A DNA stretch of 64,000 nucleotides from Aureobasidium sp. EXF-3400. Its lineage: Eukaryota; Ascomycota; Dothideomycetes; Dothideales; Saccotheciaceae. The stretch lies in NCBI GenBank assembly GCA_024195585.1, contig SWBL01000195.1, positions 1-64,000 of the forward strand. Direction: 5' to 3'. Position numbers and translations under genes: made by a program. The notes beneath the pieces were generated by a model, which saw only the letters and a program-made list of their open reading frames with translations, was not told the DNA's origin and ran no database searches. This document shows, in pieces, positions 46,057 to 57,011 of this stretch. The stretch's first letter is position 1. Every line of letters begins with the position of its first letter.

Positions 46057-46878
46057 TTTGATGAGATTATCAGATGTCGTTAAAAGCTAATTGGGTTTAT
46101 ATTAGAAGGGACAAGCCCTTGGTGCAAGCAAGAAGTTGCTGCTGGTAGAGGTATGCGTCGTGGTATGCAACTAGATTTTCTAAGAAACAAAACTGCCATC
46201 CGAGGGCGGACGGGCTACTCTTATTATTGCCAGAACTGATGAGGCGTCAAGGCCCAAGCAATGACAACAAAAGTGTAGATGACGGCTCCTAAAGCGACTC
46301 GGACAAACGTTGTCCTGTAAAAAGGTATTCCGTGCGCGGGAAGGGCCCACTTCCATCCCCCCAGCTCGGGAACAGCTGCTTCCGAGATGCACTCTAGCAC
46401 TCAAAATGTCGTTCCATATCGTCCCATGCGCATCCTTCCGGGCAAAGAGCAAAAAGCACACAGATTCGGCTGTCAGATCTAGGCTAACTGCATGGCGGTG
46501 TTCCAATCGCCTTCTACGCATCTTACAGAGCCTTGTATTGTTCGGTGTCGACGACTTGGCGTCGTTTGTATGACGCACGACTCTCTTCCTTCACATTGTC
46601 TACAAACGGTTCTACGACGAGAGCCCAGCATTCTTCGCTAACCTTGTAGCCTCATCGGAGCAAGGTCTTCCCGTCGGTGTTCGAAAGGGGACTTTAGGTG
46701 CATTCGAAAGGCACCGCAGCCCTGGCAATCTCTCAACGCGATTGGAAATGCTCTCGGATAGATGCTATCCGTCCGGGATCGCCGCACCCATGTTTTCCTG
46801 GAGCTGTACGAATACGAAGCTTTCAACCCTCATGGGATCCACGGATTCCGCTTTGTCGCCTGGATGTTTCAGTACTGT
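46057..46878. promoter_or_regulatory. Upstream region of the PDR transporter gene
   Basis: The first few hundred bases above 46056 should be the pump's promoter and leader. I see no clear drug-response element. Beyond about 46180 the sequence becomes a mix of short frames without recognisable content. Confidence 0.35.
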
Positions 46879-48150
46879 TTACGCCCCACCAAAAAATCGC
46901 ATAAGGAAATTGCTGCACCGTGTTTTCATCACTTTACAACTCACTATGAGAAACGGGGAGATTGCTTCTAGAAGTCGGACCCTTTTTGAATATCGCCGTA
47001 ATATCGACGCTTGCAAGTCTCGTTGCAGAAACAGTGCTTGGGAGAACCTCACGAAAGCGTTTCTTGACCTGCGCATGCACAACCTCGAGATGCATGAGAC
47101 CCTTTGGGTTTTGACAGCTTCGTACTCGTATAAGCACGCCTCCACGGAGCTTTGACCAATGTCTATAAGAAAGCAGATCCATGAACTAACCCAGTCCTGC
47201 TTGATTTCGAAAACATAGCAGTTTCCATCATCTTCACAAACAATCTGCTTACCAAGAGAAGAACTGGATGCCTTGAAGTCCGAAACACATCTTTCTTGAT
47301 GGATTCCGGTCGTATCTCGTTTGAACATAGGGCAAGATGTCAAGCCAGGGGCATCATTTGTGGGGTATGGTATGCGACACGACATGCAGCTTACAAAGAT
47401 GTCCGGAGCCCTGTTTTCCGATGGCACTTTCAACATCCGTTCTCAGTCGACGGATGTTGGCTTCATCCGTCAACCCGTTGCTCATTGAGAAACGTGATGG
47501 AGCCCTTAATGCTCGTGCTACCATGGCTGCCTAACAGAACGATTGTTATCGTCTGGTATCTAACCCTGAGCAGGCCAGACTCGTCAAGAAACAACCAATT
47601 GACAACGCTCAGGGGTCAGATTGGATGCGAAAGATACCCTGACTCGACGACCAAATTCATGCAGTAAGTCTGGAGCTTACCTACAGTCCACAAGTACATG
47701 GCGAGAACGAACGCATATGGTCAAGCGATTTGATACAAGAGTTCGTTCTCCAAGCAAGACATCCTGGAAGATCACGTCGGGACCCGCTTTTTCGACCTTT
47801 GTCTTGTCATCAGTCTCTGCAAGTATCTCCATCCCAAGTACAGCGTTGTATTTCTGCATCTTTGTCACCGCTATGTCTGAACATAGAAGGACGGTGAATG
47901 CCTCAACCCCCCGGTATGGGGCGGCTACCAACATAAGCTGTATTACTTACGTACGATTCATCTCACCTACAGTGCCTTCTATCAGCGACTATCTTACATA
48001 CACAGTCAAGACTCTCAATGCCCATACGCAAGACCGTTCAACCCCGTGGGACAATCTTTGGAGAAACACGCCATAGCAGAAGGTGGTGTTGTTGGTCATA
48101 AACTCGCGAAGATCCGGTGTAATTGCTACATTTACATTGGCTCTAGACAT
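46879..48150 (-). pseudogene. Possible decayed or unrecognised gene
   Basis: A string of minus-strand open segments that look more protein-like than chance but do not join cleanly. They are 48150-47998 (MSRANVNVAITPDLREFM and on, ending at a possible GTGTATGT donor), 47940-47688 (MLVAAPYRGVEAFTVLL and on, ending near a GTAAGC), and 47436-47200 (with the Cys-rich SCMSCRIPY...GLTSC and CEDDGNCYVFEIKQDW), then 47182-46937 in another frame. I found no set of introns that gives one continuous frame. It matches no family I know. It may be a broken gene, or a real gene that I have spliced wrongly. Confidence 0.22.
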
Positions 48151-48699
48151 GCTGACGCTGCCAAAAATATACTTCGTGCAAGGAGATCCATGACTATTTG
48201 TCGTCTCTCATGATTGCAGCCTCGCAACTCTCTTCAGCTTATTCATCGTTATGCACCGTTGCATGGTTTAGCACTCGAGACTCGTCCCAACATGAATGAG
48301 TAAGCCAACACATACGACTACCCTTTCACACTTCCGACAATCGTGGAGCATACCTCACCGTTACTCGACCGGCCCAAGCCTGAACTAGCAGGAGAGGATC
48401 GCGATCCCCTCGACAGCCACGACTAGAGCGCTGCGAATTGATCACTATGAAGGAGCCAAGCAGCCCGCAGATGGGTCTTGTATGCGAATAAGGATACACT
48501 ATGAGATGAAGGTTTCGTCTCGAAAGCTGGGACCTACCATCACGCCTATAACTCTGCCATCTGTGATTCGAATTCCTGAATCACGATGTGGAGGTATAGA
48601 GGCTATCTCTACCCACTTACGTCTTCCGACAATATCTACTCGCTATATATGCCTCTTTGTCATTCAAACGTTGCAACAAAGGAGTGGGAGTCATCCACA

Positions 48700-49070
48700 C
48701 GAACTGAGTCACTTACATCGGCTCATTGAAAACCCTAGCTTGACATTCAGTCAGTTCTTCGAGAATTTTATCATGTCTCTAATCATTGGCTCTCTTTTCT
48801 TCAAACTCGACTATAGCATCGACTCTTTGTATAGTAGGAGTGTTCTTCTCCTCATCCCTACTCTGCATGTTTGAGATCGCCGAAGCTGTCAAGACGCATA
48901 GTTCTTTGTAGAGAGTAGACAAGTCCATAGAGAGCCGATGATACGATAACTCTCGGTGGATGCTTCTGGTTCACTAAAGGAGCTGTGCATCGTCACAGCT
49001 ACTGGTGTAACAAATTCTTGCATACGCAGAGAAAGCCTGTCATGATATTTTCTATACAAGCCTCAATCTC
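48700..49070 (+). pseudogene. Second decayed PDR-type ABC transporter fragment
   Basis: Plus-strand translation of 48714-48876 gives HRLIENPSLTFSQFFENFIMSLIIGS, then LFFKLDYSIDSLYSRSVLL, closely matching the intact pump ([45 protein letters not shown]). Homology fades after a stop near 48873; a weaker match around 49020-49060 (FLHTQRKPVMIF against [12 protein letters not shown]) may be the later TMD1. No flanking NBD sequence is recognisable. The fragment covers nearly the same segment as the relic at 37985-38285. Confidence 0.72.
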
Positions 49071-49099
49071 ATCTTCTCCGTCACAAGCCATACCCCTCT

Positions 49100-50261
49100 C
49101 TACACCTCCCCCATCCTCCCAGCCTCAACATCCCACCCCTCAGGCGGACTCCCAAACGAATAATCAACCCACTCCCCCAAAATCCCCCTCACACCCTCCA
49201 CCAACCCCCTATCCTTCTCCACCCCATCCTCATCAACCACAATCTCATCCCTTAGATCCCCAAACCTGCCTTTTACAGAAACATCTCTAACGCTATTGGC
49301 AGCAGCAGCACAAGATTCCACTTCTGCTACACTGCCGGGTCCCATGATCAAAGCCATAGCGGGAAGAGAGGGGTTTCGACGAGCGGTTTCGCGGACGGCG
49401 AAACGGAGGGCGAGACTGGCTAGGTCGGAGTTGTGGGATGAGACGTAGGTTGCTGCGGTGGCGGTTGCGAGACGCAGGGCGGAGGGTGCTGGGTGCCAGT
49501 CTCCCAGAGAGCTGTTTCTCTGTTAGCCTCTCTCAATACCATGCAAGTGTGTGAAAAACTTACCCAATAGGCACACCCTGTGCTCTCAACAACCCAATAT
49601 TCAACGGCGAACTACTACACACCACCTTCACTCCAGCCTGCCCCAAAGCCTCCAATCCCTGCGATCTCAACTTCGTATTCTGCAATGTCAATTGTCCCCA
49701 ATTCTGCACAATATCCAATGGTCTGCCCAACCTCTGCTTACACAACATAGCCACTCGAACCAGTTTATCAATCGGATATCCAGAAATACCCACATATCTG
49801 ATTTTGCCCTGTGCCACAAAGTCCCAAAGCGTGGAAACTGCAGCAACAACGCTCTCATCAGAAACAAACTCCACATCATGGCAAAACACCACATCCAAAT
49901 ACCCAGTCTGGAATCTTTGCAAACTGCGTTCCACAGACTGTCTCACCCATTCCGGCGAGTAGTTAAACTCTTCAGCTGCTATTCTACCAACTTTCGTCAT
50001 CAAAAAGTAATCCTCGCGTGAGTAATTAGCACTAATAGCAGGATCTGCAAGTGCCTTGCCGAGGATCTTTTCAGAGGGCTCGTAGTAGGGTGATGTATCG
50101 ATTGTGCGAATGCCGTGAGAAAAAGCTGAGAGGATAACTGGGATTACTGGTCGGGTTTCGGCGTCGGAGTTTAGTTGGTAGGACCATGCTGCTCCGCCCA
50201 TTACTATGGGTGTGATTTCGGAGGCTAGGTTGCCTCGGGGTCGGAGGGTAGTGTTGGACAT
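49100..50261 (-). CDS. ARA2: NAD-linked aldo/keto reductase, D-arabinose dehydrogenase-like
   Basis: Probable D-arabinose or L-galactose dehydrogenase of the aldo/keto reductase superfamily, a step in D-erythroascorbate synthesis in fungi. Features are MGGAAWSYQLN, the catalytic Asp/Tyr/Lys region (IRTIDTSPYYEPSEKILGKAL, with Asp, Tyr and the later DYFLMTKVGR Lys), YLDVVFCHDVEFV with the catalytic His, and GKIRYVGISGYP. Exons 50261-49564 and 49511-49100, intron 49512-49563; 369 aa. The frame is open upstream to 50354, but the ATG at 50261 fits the family's length. The symbol is by homology and the exact substrate is not certain. Confidence 0.85.
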
Positions 50262-50787
50262 TGTTGTTCTTGATCCAGAGGAAGTCCTCGGGGCAATGAG
50301 TTTCTGGTGAGAGTGCCTTTGATGAATATGCCGAGGTCTTACAATGGTTGGCACTCTTGCTGATGGAAACGCAAGATTCCGGAGATATAGGGATTGGAGG
50401 ATTGACGTCAGCCTTATGTATGGGAAAGAAATTGATCCAAGAAAAGAACAGGAGGAACTTCTGGAAGATGAGATGGAACGTTGTCTCGAGGAGGTTAGAC
50501 TTTTGCGGAGGAAGCTCGTTTAGGAATTCATCCCGCAATCGTACATTTATCCGACGCTTCGTGAACGATCAAAGGTAAAACAACCGACGGCAATTTGCAA
50601 TCCGTATTGTTACAACTTTGAATGGTACTGACAAAATGATGCTGACGGGAAAAAGAGCTGACAAGACTAGAATGTTTCTCCGGTGACCACTTTTCTTCCA
50701 GCAATCTCCTCTAACTCTGCACTCCGTCAATCTCGCCCAATGCTAAAACTATTCATCAAGACATAACCTTTAGTTTTCCTTCACAAA
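50262..50787. other. Intergenic region, ARA2-like to TRL1
   Basis: Holds the ARA2-like promoter and the TRL1 3' end. Minus-strand frames reaching to 50538 are shadows of leader sequence. Nothing else seen. Confidence 0.4.
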
Positions 50788-53235
50788 TCAATGCTTCTGC
50801 AAGACACTCTTGACAATGGCAGGTAGCTCGACATGACCCTTGATAATGATCTCACCAATGCCAGTGCTACCACCGCTACCAGACTGCAGCCATCTCTGCA
50901 GCAAATCATTGCTTTCCTTGGGCTTAACTTCAGGGCTGACAGTACCGACTGTGATGTGAGCAGTCTCGTTGACACTACGCCATTGCACACCGCCCTGATC
51001 CTTTTCGTCAGGGATCATGCGGACGACGAAACACATCAGTCTGTTGTCCCAGACAAGACGCTCTAGCAATACTTTGCAGCTGCCGAGAACTGGCTCAGGC
51101 GCGGCGTTGGGCTTACTTGCAGCGACTGTGTGAGCCTTGGTCAGCTGCTCCCAGTAATCTTTGTTCTGAGAAGCAGATGCACGGTGCATCAATGTGACAT
51201 GAAACTCTGACTGAACACGGTTCTGTGTCTGCAACACACGATACGTCTTTGCGGCATCAAGGTCGGCATCACGGAAGACTGCATCGAGAATGCTGACCAC
51301 ACGCTGGGGATTTAGTGTTGCGCTGAAGTACTCAAGTTTAGGAGCTTTCTGGGCTGCCTGTCCGTTGGCTCCGTTGGAACCTGTCTGGAGTGCCTTGTTC
51401 TTGAATTTGTTGCTCCCGCCAATCTCGTGCTTGATGTCGGGTTTGTAGTCATTGAGCGCTGCCTCAATTGCCTTGTCGAGATCTTCACCAGAAGGCATCT
51501 TACCGAAAAGCTTAGGGAACTCTGCGTTGAGCTGAGAAACGACTGTCTCCAGGTTCTCGCGCGACGAAGCAGCCACATTCAGATCGATGATTTGCTCGAA
51601 GGAGTTATCAGGCTCACATTCAGCTCTGACAGGCTCGAAACGTTGCATGAAGCCGTCCATGATACCAATGATTTCGCGCTGTCCCTTTGTGCCAGCCTGG
51701 ATGGTCTGGTGGTTGTCTCCTCTGGTCAACACACGCTCTCGTGTAGCCTGCTTGATCTGATCGTAGTCGGCGCGGTCGTGAACATAGTGGAGAGCAACGA
51801 AGTGAGCCTGGGGAACGGTTGCCAACACATCGTCGATGATCTGCTTCCTCTCACGACGTTGGTGGTTATTTCTGTCGGCAATCATGACTGGGTAATCGAC
51901 AAGACCTTCACAAATTGCCTGTGCAAATCTTTGAGGCTTGGGCTTTTGGGTGATGTTGTCGTTCTGGATGTGTCCCCACCCGAAGAGCTTGCAGAGCGCA
52001 AGTGCGACGGTAGTCTTTCCACAACCAATGGTGGCAACGGGAACCAGAACAACATTACGATCGATGCCCATACCGTGCTGATTGCCCTCCTCGAGCTCCT
52101 GACGAATTATGTCGGAGCCCTTCAGGCCACGTTCCGCCAAAAAGTCGTCTCTAAGCTTAATGATGCCATGGTTCTGATTGTACTCCTTTCCAAGATTAGG
52201 ATCTGCCTTCAGTCGTTTGCGAGCGTAGTGGAGGTATTCTTCGGTGATTTTCTTGTGCTTCTTGACTGTGGGCCATCTCTTGGCGATGATGGCCTTTGTG
52301 CATTCTCTCCATTGTCTGTACATGAGATATGGTTCCTCAAACTTGTACTTGAAGAACCAGTCCTCGAATGGCGCGTCAGGGGTCTCACGGGCCTGGCATC
52401 TGACAACGAAGCCCTCAGTCTCTCTTCCGAGATAGCTTCCAGTTTCTGCAACCTCGTCCAAGAAGGACTTGACCTTGGAAATATCGGTCTCTGTGATGAA
52501 GACGGTGTGCTTGAAACCCCATTCTGATGCGAACCTGTCGACAAGATGATGAGGGTATGTGACGAATTCGGGAAGATTGAGGTTGATGCCGTGAAGGTAG
52601 AGACCAGCAGTTTCGGGGTTGTATGCAAGAACGTGCTCTTCAAACTCATCATCACAGAGTTCAGCAACAGCAGTTGCATTCATGGCACGAAGCTTGGCAG
52701 CCAAATCCTTTTTCGACTTTCCAACCAAAGCAAGGTGTCTATCAACCCACCTCTCACCAGCCTCGGCGTGACTGACATCTTGATCGCCACGAGCTCCAGT
52801 TGAGTGCTTGCTGCAGACCAGAAGAGAACCATCCTCGAGACCTGAAAGGAAGATGATGCAGCCATTTTCCTTGACACTGAGCTCATATGGACCCCTAGTG
52901 TTTTGCTCGACGTTTGTCCACTCAGTCTTCTTGACCTCGCCGTGATTGAAGAACTTGTCGTATCCTCTGGTTACAATCTCAGGCTGACCTTTTGAGTTTG
53001 TGGTTGTGAAAAGACCTCTGGCGTAAGTGGGAAGGTTGGGCTTTTTGTAATCCCAGTCTTGCATTTTCCAGGAGTCGACACTGATGTTTGCGTGTGCTAC
53101 GTTGAAAGTAGCCTTTTTGCATGTGAAATCGCCTTTTCCACCTTTGCCTTTGAGATGGCTGGTTAGGCCGCGGATCATCTCAGACACCTCATGGGCGTCC
53201 TGAGCGCGGTAGGGAGCCTCATCGCGGTGAGCCAT
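50788..53235 (-). CDS. TRL1: Fungal tRNA ligase (ligase-kinase-cyclic phosphodiesterase)
   Basis: Three-domain enzyme that heals and seals tRNA exons after intron removal, and joins HAC1 mRNA in the unfolded protein response. In order: adenylyltransferase domain with the active-site lysine in VKENGC (Lys122), FVVRCQ and FFKYKFEEPYL motifs; polynucleotide kinase domain with P-loop ATIGCGKTTVAL and the later ADRNNHQRRERK; and the CPD domain of the 2H superfamily with FHVTLMH and AHITVGT. Single exon, 815 aa, close to the yeast enzyme's 827. The conserved N-terminal start makes the ATG at 53235 secure enough. Confidence 0.96.
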   Translation of the reverse strand: MAHRDEAPYRAQDAHEVSEMIRGLTSHLKGKGGKGDFTCKKATFNVAHANISVDSWKMQDWDYKKPNLPTYARGLFTTTNSKGQPEIVTRGYDKFFNHGEVKKTEWTNVEQNTRGPYELSVKENGCIIFLSGLEDGSLLVCSKHSTGARGDQDVSHAEAGERWVDRHLALVGKSKKDLAAKLRAMNATAVAELCDDEFEEHVLAYNPETAGLYLHGINLNLPEFVTYPHHLVDRFASEWGFKHTVFITETDISKVKSFLDEVAETGSYLGRETEGFVVRCQARETPDAPFEDWFFKYKFEEPYLMYRQWRECTKAIIAKRWPTVKKHKKITEEYLHYARKRLKADPNLGKEYNQNHGIIKLRDDFLAERGLKGSDIIRQELEEGNQHGMGIDRNVVLVPVATIGCGKTTVALALCKLFGWGHIQNDNITQKPKPQRFAQAICEGLVDYPVMIADRNNHQRRERKQIIDDVLATVPQAHFVALHYVHDRADYDQIKQATRERVLTRGDNHQTIQAGTKGQREIIGIMDGFMQRFEPVRAECEPDNSFEQIIDLNVAASSRENLETVVSQLNAEFPKLFGKMPSGEDLDKAIEAALNDYKPDIKHEIGGSNKFKNKALQTGSNGANGQAAQKAPKLEYFSATLNPQRVVSILDAVFRDADLDAAKTYRVLQTQNRVQSEFHVTLMHRASASQNKDYWEQLTKAHTVAASKPNAAPEPVLGSCKVLLERLVWDNRLMCFVVRMIPDEKDQGGVQWRSVNETAHITVGTVSPEVKPKESNDLLQRWLQSGSGGSTGIGEIIIKGHVELPAIVKSVLQKH

Positions 53236-53698
53236 GACTGATGAATTGAATCAAGGCTCAGATGAGAAGAGGAAATCGATGAGACTTATGTGTGATGGAA
53301 TGCTGATGGATGGCAAGAAAGTGCTCGAAGGGGAATTGAAATTTTGAGTCATTAGCGTTGATGCGGTGGGATGCGACTGTGATTGCTCCTTCCTCTTTGC
53401 CTCACCACTCTTCCACTACCTCGATGTCTAACACGTCTCAAATCCGAATTTAAGCTGGAGATTGCTCCGAAGATCCACTCTTTTCCTTGTTTTGCACACG
53501 AACCGTATAAATTGAACCAGGTATTATTGTGAAGGTATAGACACCGTGCACATGACTCAAGCGGTGTCACAAACGGGCAACTTTTCTCGAATGAGGGGCA
53601 ACAACCTGACATCAGAAAAAGAAGAGCTCTAGACGCCTTCAGCACTCGCACATTCACTCTACCCATCCATCACCAAAATACCCAACACAAAACCAACC
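53236..53698. promoter_or_regulatory. Divergent promoter region TRL1 / ankyrin gene
   Basis: About 460 bases between start codons, holding both promoters. The plus-side leader (53640-53698) is A/C-rich. No other feature seen. Confidence 0.45.
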
Positions 53699-54406
53699 AT
53701 GGCGCAAACAATCGACAAACTCCTCAACCTCGTCGTCGACAAACCCGACCAAGTCCTCCAACACCTCCAAAGCCAGCCGCAACTCGCCTCACAACAAGAC
53801 CGCCACGGCTACTCCCTCCTCCACGCCTCTGCCTCCTACAACCACCCGGACGTCCTCCGCACCCTCCTCTCCACCTACTCCGTAAACCCAAACCTCGTCG
53901 ACGAAGATGGAGAAACCTGTTTATTCAGCGTGGAAAGCGTCGACATGGCTAAATTCCTAATCGAGCAATGTAATGTGGATGCCACCCTGCGCAACGAAGA
54001 AGGCCAAACGGCAGCGGAAAAGTTTGAGCAAGAGGGTGATTTTCCAGAGGTTGCGGTGTATTTGGCTTCGTTGGTGCCGGGAGGTGCTGCTGCTTCTATT
54101 CTTGCGCAGACGGGGAATCCGTCGCAGCAACAGGCTGTGGATGGGACTGTGGCGCAGGGTCAACATACAAATGGAGCTGGTCCTCCGCCACCGCTTCCTC
54201 ATGGTGTAAAGATTGATCTGGGGACTATGGCAGAGGATGAGGTCGGTGAGGCGCCAGACCCAGAGTTCAGAAGGAGAATTGACGAATTGGCTGCTCGACC
54301 CGATTTCCAGAGCGAAGAGACACAGAGGGAATTGAGAGAGTTAGTGCAAGATGCACTAGGTGGTTTGAGAGGAGGAGAGAGGGATGTGAGACAAAGAACC
54401 TCATAA
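53699..54406 (+). CDS. Ankyrin-repeat protein, Yar1-like
   Basis: Small ankyrin protein, about 235 aa, in the size and layout of yeast Yar1, the chaperone of ribosomal protein S3; that function is inferred only from similar architecture. Three ankyrin units are visible: HGYSLLHASASYNHPDVLRTLL, DGETCLFSVESVDMAKFLIEQ and EGQTAAEKFEQEGDFPEVAVYLAS. The C-terminal third is a linker with Gln and a PPPPLPHG stretch, then a charged helix-rich part (PDPEFRRRIDELAARPDF). Single exon. Convergent with NPR3: the two stop codons are 40 bases apart. Confidence 0.8.
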   Translation: MAQTIDKLLNLVVDKPDQVLQHLQSQPQLASQQDRHGYSLLHASASYNHPDVLRTLLSTYSVNPNLVDEDGETCLFSVESVDMAKFLIEQCNVDATLRNEEGQTAAEKFEQEGDFPEVAVYLASLVPGGAAASILAQTGNPSQQQAVDGTVAQGQHTNGAGPPPPLPHGVKIDLGTMAEDEVGEAPDPEFRRRIDELAARPDFQSEETQRELRELVQDALGGLRGGERDVRQRTS

Positions 54407-54446
54407 TGGAGACAAGGAACAAATGACTAGACGAAATCTCTGGCAA

Positions 54447-57011
54447 CTACCAATGCCTAACCATATACAAGACACCTTCTTGCTCCAATTTATGCAACAA
54501 TCCCTGCACTTTGCTTCTCTTCAAGCCCTCTCTAGCCGCAATCTCTTCCATAGCCCTTTTGCCGTCAAAATGCTTGACCAAAACACCCCAATACTCCTTG
54601 ACTTCCCCATCAGCCAGACTCGCCCCAATATGCGCCAACCATCTACTTTCCTCAGTGGAAGCTTTATGCGGCGACAACACCAGAGTTTGGCGATACGTCT
54701 CGATATCCGTAGAAGGCAGTGCTGCAGAGTGAATGGTAGAAGTATCGTCTTCATGGCCAGAAACACTGCTATTCGACAACACCGAAGGAGACGTTGGAGC
54801 CAATTCCCTACTCGCATGCAGATTCGGCGATGTATCTGCACGTTGAGGAGCAGGAGGTGGGATGGCTGTTCGTCCACTACCATTACTTCCTGCATCGCTA
54901 GCGGATCTGCTCAGCGTAGGCGACAGCAATTGCGCAGAAGATATGCTCAATCTACTACTCGCGCCATCTGAGATGCCACCATCAAACGAGTCTTCAGAAA
55001 TACGTCTGGTATCTGCACTGTGGCTGCTCAATCGCGAGTTTGTAGCAGCAGCTACAACAGCAGAAGTCTTGAGGGCAGAAGGCGGTCGCTTAGCCATCCT
55101 GTCCTCAAAGTCCTGTCTTAGTTTCACCGCCACGGCTACTTTGACAGCAGGCGAAACTTTGACCCAAGCAAAAGTCCTGAGCTGAGTTACCCAACCTCCC
55201 CTCAACAGCCAAGCCAAGATATCCATATAAGCAGGTTTATGGTCCTTGCTCGGAATTAAAAAGCCATATTGGATAGGCTTTCCACTCAAGTTCTGAAGCA
55301 TTTTTGGCAAAGAGGGGAGAGCAGAGAACTTTTGAGCGTATAGCGGCATGGCTTTGGTGAGCTGACGCATATCGCAGTTGGGAGATACGATGTAGGTGTC
55401 GCGGATATGGAGAGGTGGAATTGCTCTAGCACGTCGCCAGTAGATCAGATGACGTGCAAGAAATTGTACATCTGATAGTGGGAGAGATAATGCAGCAGAA
55501 AGTTTGGTCAGAGATTTTGTAGGTGTGAGTTCGCGGATGAAGAAGGCGAGGGGTGACCCCAACTCTTTGCCATCGCCTTCAATGTCCTTGAGCATCATAT
55601 CTTTGTCTTCGAGTAGGAGGAGAGCTGCGTGTGGACTTAGGCTTTGGCCATCGTCGGATAAACTGTTGGCAGTAGTGAGCCATAAACCAGGTAATTGCGG
55701 CTCTGTAGGTGTAGGCACATAGGGCGTTGAGATGGCCTGTGGAATTTGAATACTCGCCTCAAACCCCTCTCCAATACTGATATGCGCGATCTTGTTGGTC
55801 GCAATACTGGTGTACAGAATAGCGACAGCCTTTGCCAAAGCGCAGCTGGATATCAAAGTCGGCCACAGCACATACATGGGTGTTTTGTTCTCCTTTGCTT
55901 GTGCCTTGAGCGACTGCATCTTCTTTGCATCTTGATAGATGGCATTCGAGCGTGCTTGTTCATAGCGAAGAGCCTTTGCGAACTTCTTGACGACATTGTC
56001 GTACATTTCTTGGAGACGGATATGGTACTCCAAGGCGGGAGGATTCATGACGAAGACGACGTGGAACATGGTCATCTCATCCTGATTGCTATTGGCACTA
56101 CCGTTTTCTGAGGCAGCTTCGGACGATGTGGCTTCTGATGTGAAGCTCTGAGGAAATCCTCCGTTTTGAGGCGGTCGTCGAGGCGTCAATGGAGATAGAG
56201 GTGGGCTGAACATGTCGTTTTCTGTGTCACCTTCACCCTCATCGTCGCCCTCATTATCGCTGCCACTGTCATTTGCATCATCGTCTTCGGGATCATGACC
56301 TTCTTGACTACTTTTTCCATCGTGTGTTTCAGCCCTCCTCTTGGTCTTTTTCTTTTTCCAGGTACCGTCGTCGCGCACAAAGATGGGGTATCCAAGAAAG
56401 ACCAGATCGTCCAGCATGACCTCAAAACGCTTCTTGTGCATGCTTGACGGAGGCGACAGCATCATCTCGAGCCCTTCGACTGGATAACCCAAGAGTTTCT
56501 CCCATTCACAGGTATTGCGCTTATCAGTCGTGGTGTTCTCGTGTCGCGTAGCGCTAGTGTTTCGATCGTGGGCAGCATTGCTGGTCGTGATAGCCGGCGT
56601 GGGCTTGTCGGCAGGAGAGGAGTTCAAGTCCAGCACATCGACGTCCAAGTTCTCTAGATCGTCGTCATCCTCGTCATTGTCTGGAGCATCCGAGTGCAGG
56701 GTACGAGTAGTCCTTCTGGACGAGATTGTCTCAGCAGCACGACTCTGCGATGCGATACTCGGTCTTGCCGTCTGTCGCGAGGATGTCGTGCTCTCATCAT
56801 CAGAAACTACCGTCTGTTCATCGTCTGACGAGCTACCTCCCTCCTCGGATTCGCTGTTGGCAGACCCAAAGTGCCACGATGTGTTGCGTTGTACGGCCTC
56901 AGGAATGCCAGGATAATGGAAGACCAGTCGCGGACCAGATCGCGTTCGAATGATGACTATGACAGCCACCAGCGATGGGTTTGGCGGGAGACTGAATGGT
57001 CTGATGGGCAT
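54447..57011 (-). CDS. NPR3: Nitrogen permease regulator 3 (SEACIT/GATOR1 subunit)
   Basis: Component, with Npr2 and Iml1, of the complex that inhibits TORC1 when amino acids are scarce. The N-terminus (LVAVIVIIRTRSGPRLVFHYP) and later MFHVVFVMNPPALEYHIRLQEMYDNVV, KDIEGDGKELGSPLAFFIRELTPTKSL and PVLA/DVQFLARHLIYWRRARAIPPL match the Npr3 family, and the C-terminus (VLVKHFDGKRAMEEIAAREGLKRSKVQGLL) is its winged-helix end. Two acidic or Ser-rich insertions (about residues 50-150 and 220-270) are poorly conserved. Single exon, 854 aa. Confidence 0.94.
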   Translation of the reverse strand: MPIRPFSLPPNPSLVAVIVIIRTRSGPRLVFHYPGIPEAVQRNTSWHFGSANSESEEGGSSSDDEQTVVSDDESTTSSRQTARPSIASQSRAAETISSRRTTRTLHSDAPDNDEDDDDLENLDVDVLDLNSSPADKPTPAITTSNAAHDRNTSATRHENTTTDKRNTCEWEKLLGYPVEGLEMMLSPPSSMHKKRFEVMLDDLVFLGYPIFVRDDGTWKKKKTKRRAETHDGKSSQEGHDPEDDDANDSGSDNEGDDEGEGDTENDMFSPPLSPLTPRRPPQNGGFPQSFTSEATSSEAASENGSANSNQDEMTMFHVVFVMNPPALEYHIRLQEMYDNVVKKFAKALRYEQARSNAIYQDAKKMQSLKAQAKENKTPMYVLWPTLISSCALAKAVAILYTSIATNKIAHISIGEGFEASIQIPQAISTPYVPTPTEPQLPGLWLTTANSLSDDGQSLSPHAALLLLEDKDMMLKDIEGDGKELGSPLAFFIRELTPTKSLTKLSAALSLPLSDVQFLARHLIYWRRARAIPPLHIRDTYIVSPNCDMRQLTKAMPLYAQKFSALPSLPKMLQNLSGKPIQYGFLIPSKDHKPAYMDILAWLLRGGWVTQLRTFAWVKVSPAVKVAVAVKLRQDFEDRMAKRPPSALKTSAVVAAATNSRLSSHSADTRRISEDSFDGGISDGASSRLSISSAQLLSPTLSRSASDAGSNGSGRTAIPPPAPQRADTSPNLHASRELAPTSPSVLSNSSVSGHEDDTSTIHSAALPSTDIETYRQTLVLSPHKASTEESRWLAHIGASLADGEVKEYWGVLVKHFDGKRAMEEIAAREGLKRSKVQGLLHKLEQEGVLYMVRHW

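Noticed and set aside
51427..52527. 366-codon plus-strand frame inside TRL1
   Set aside because: Antisense shadow of a well-supported single-exon gene.
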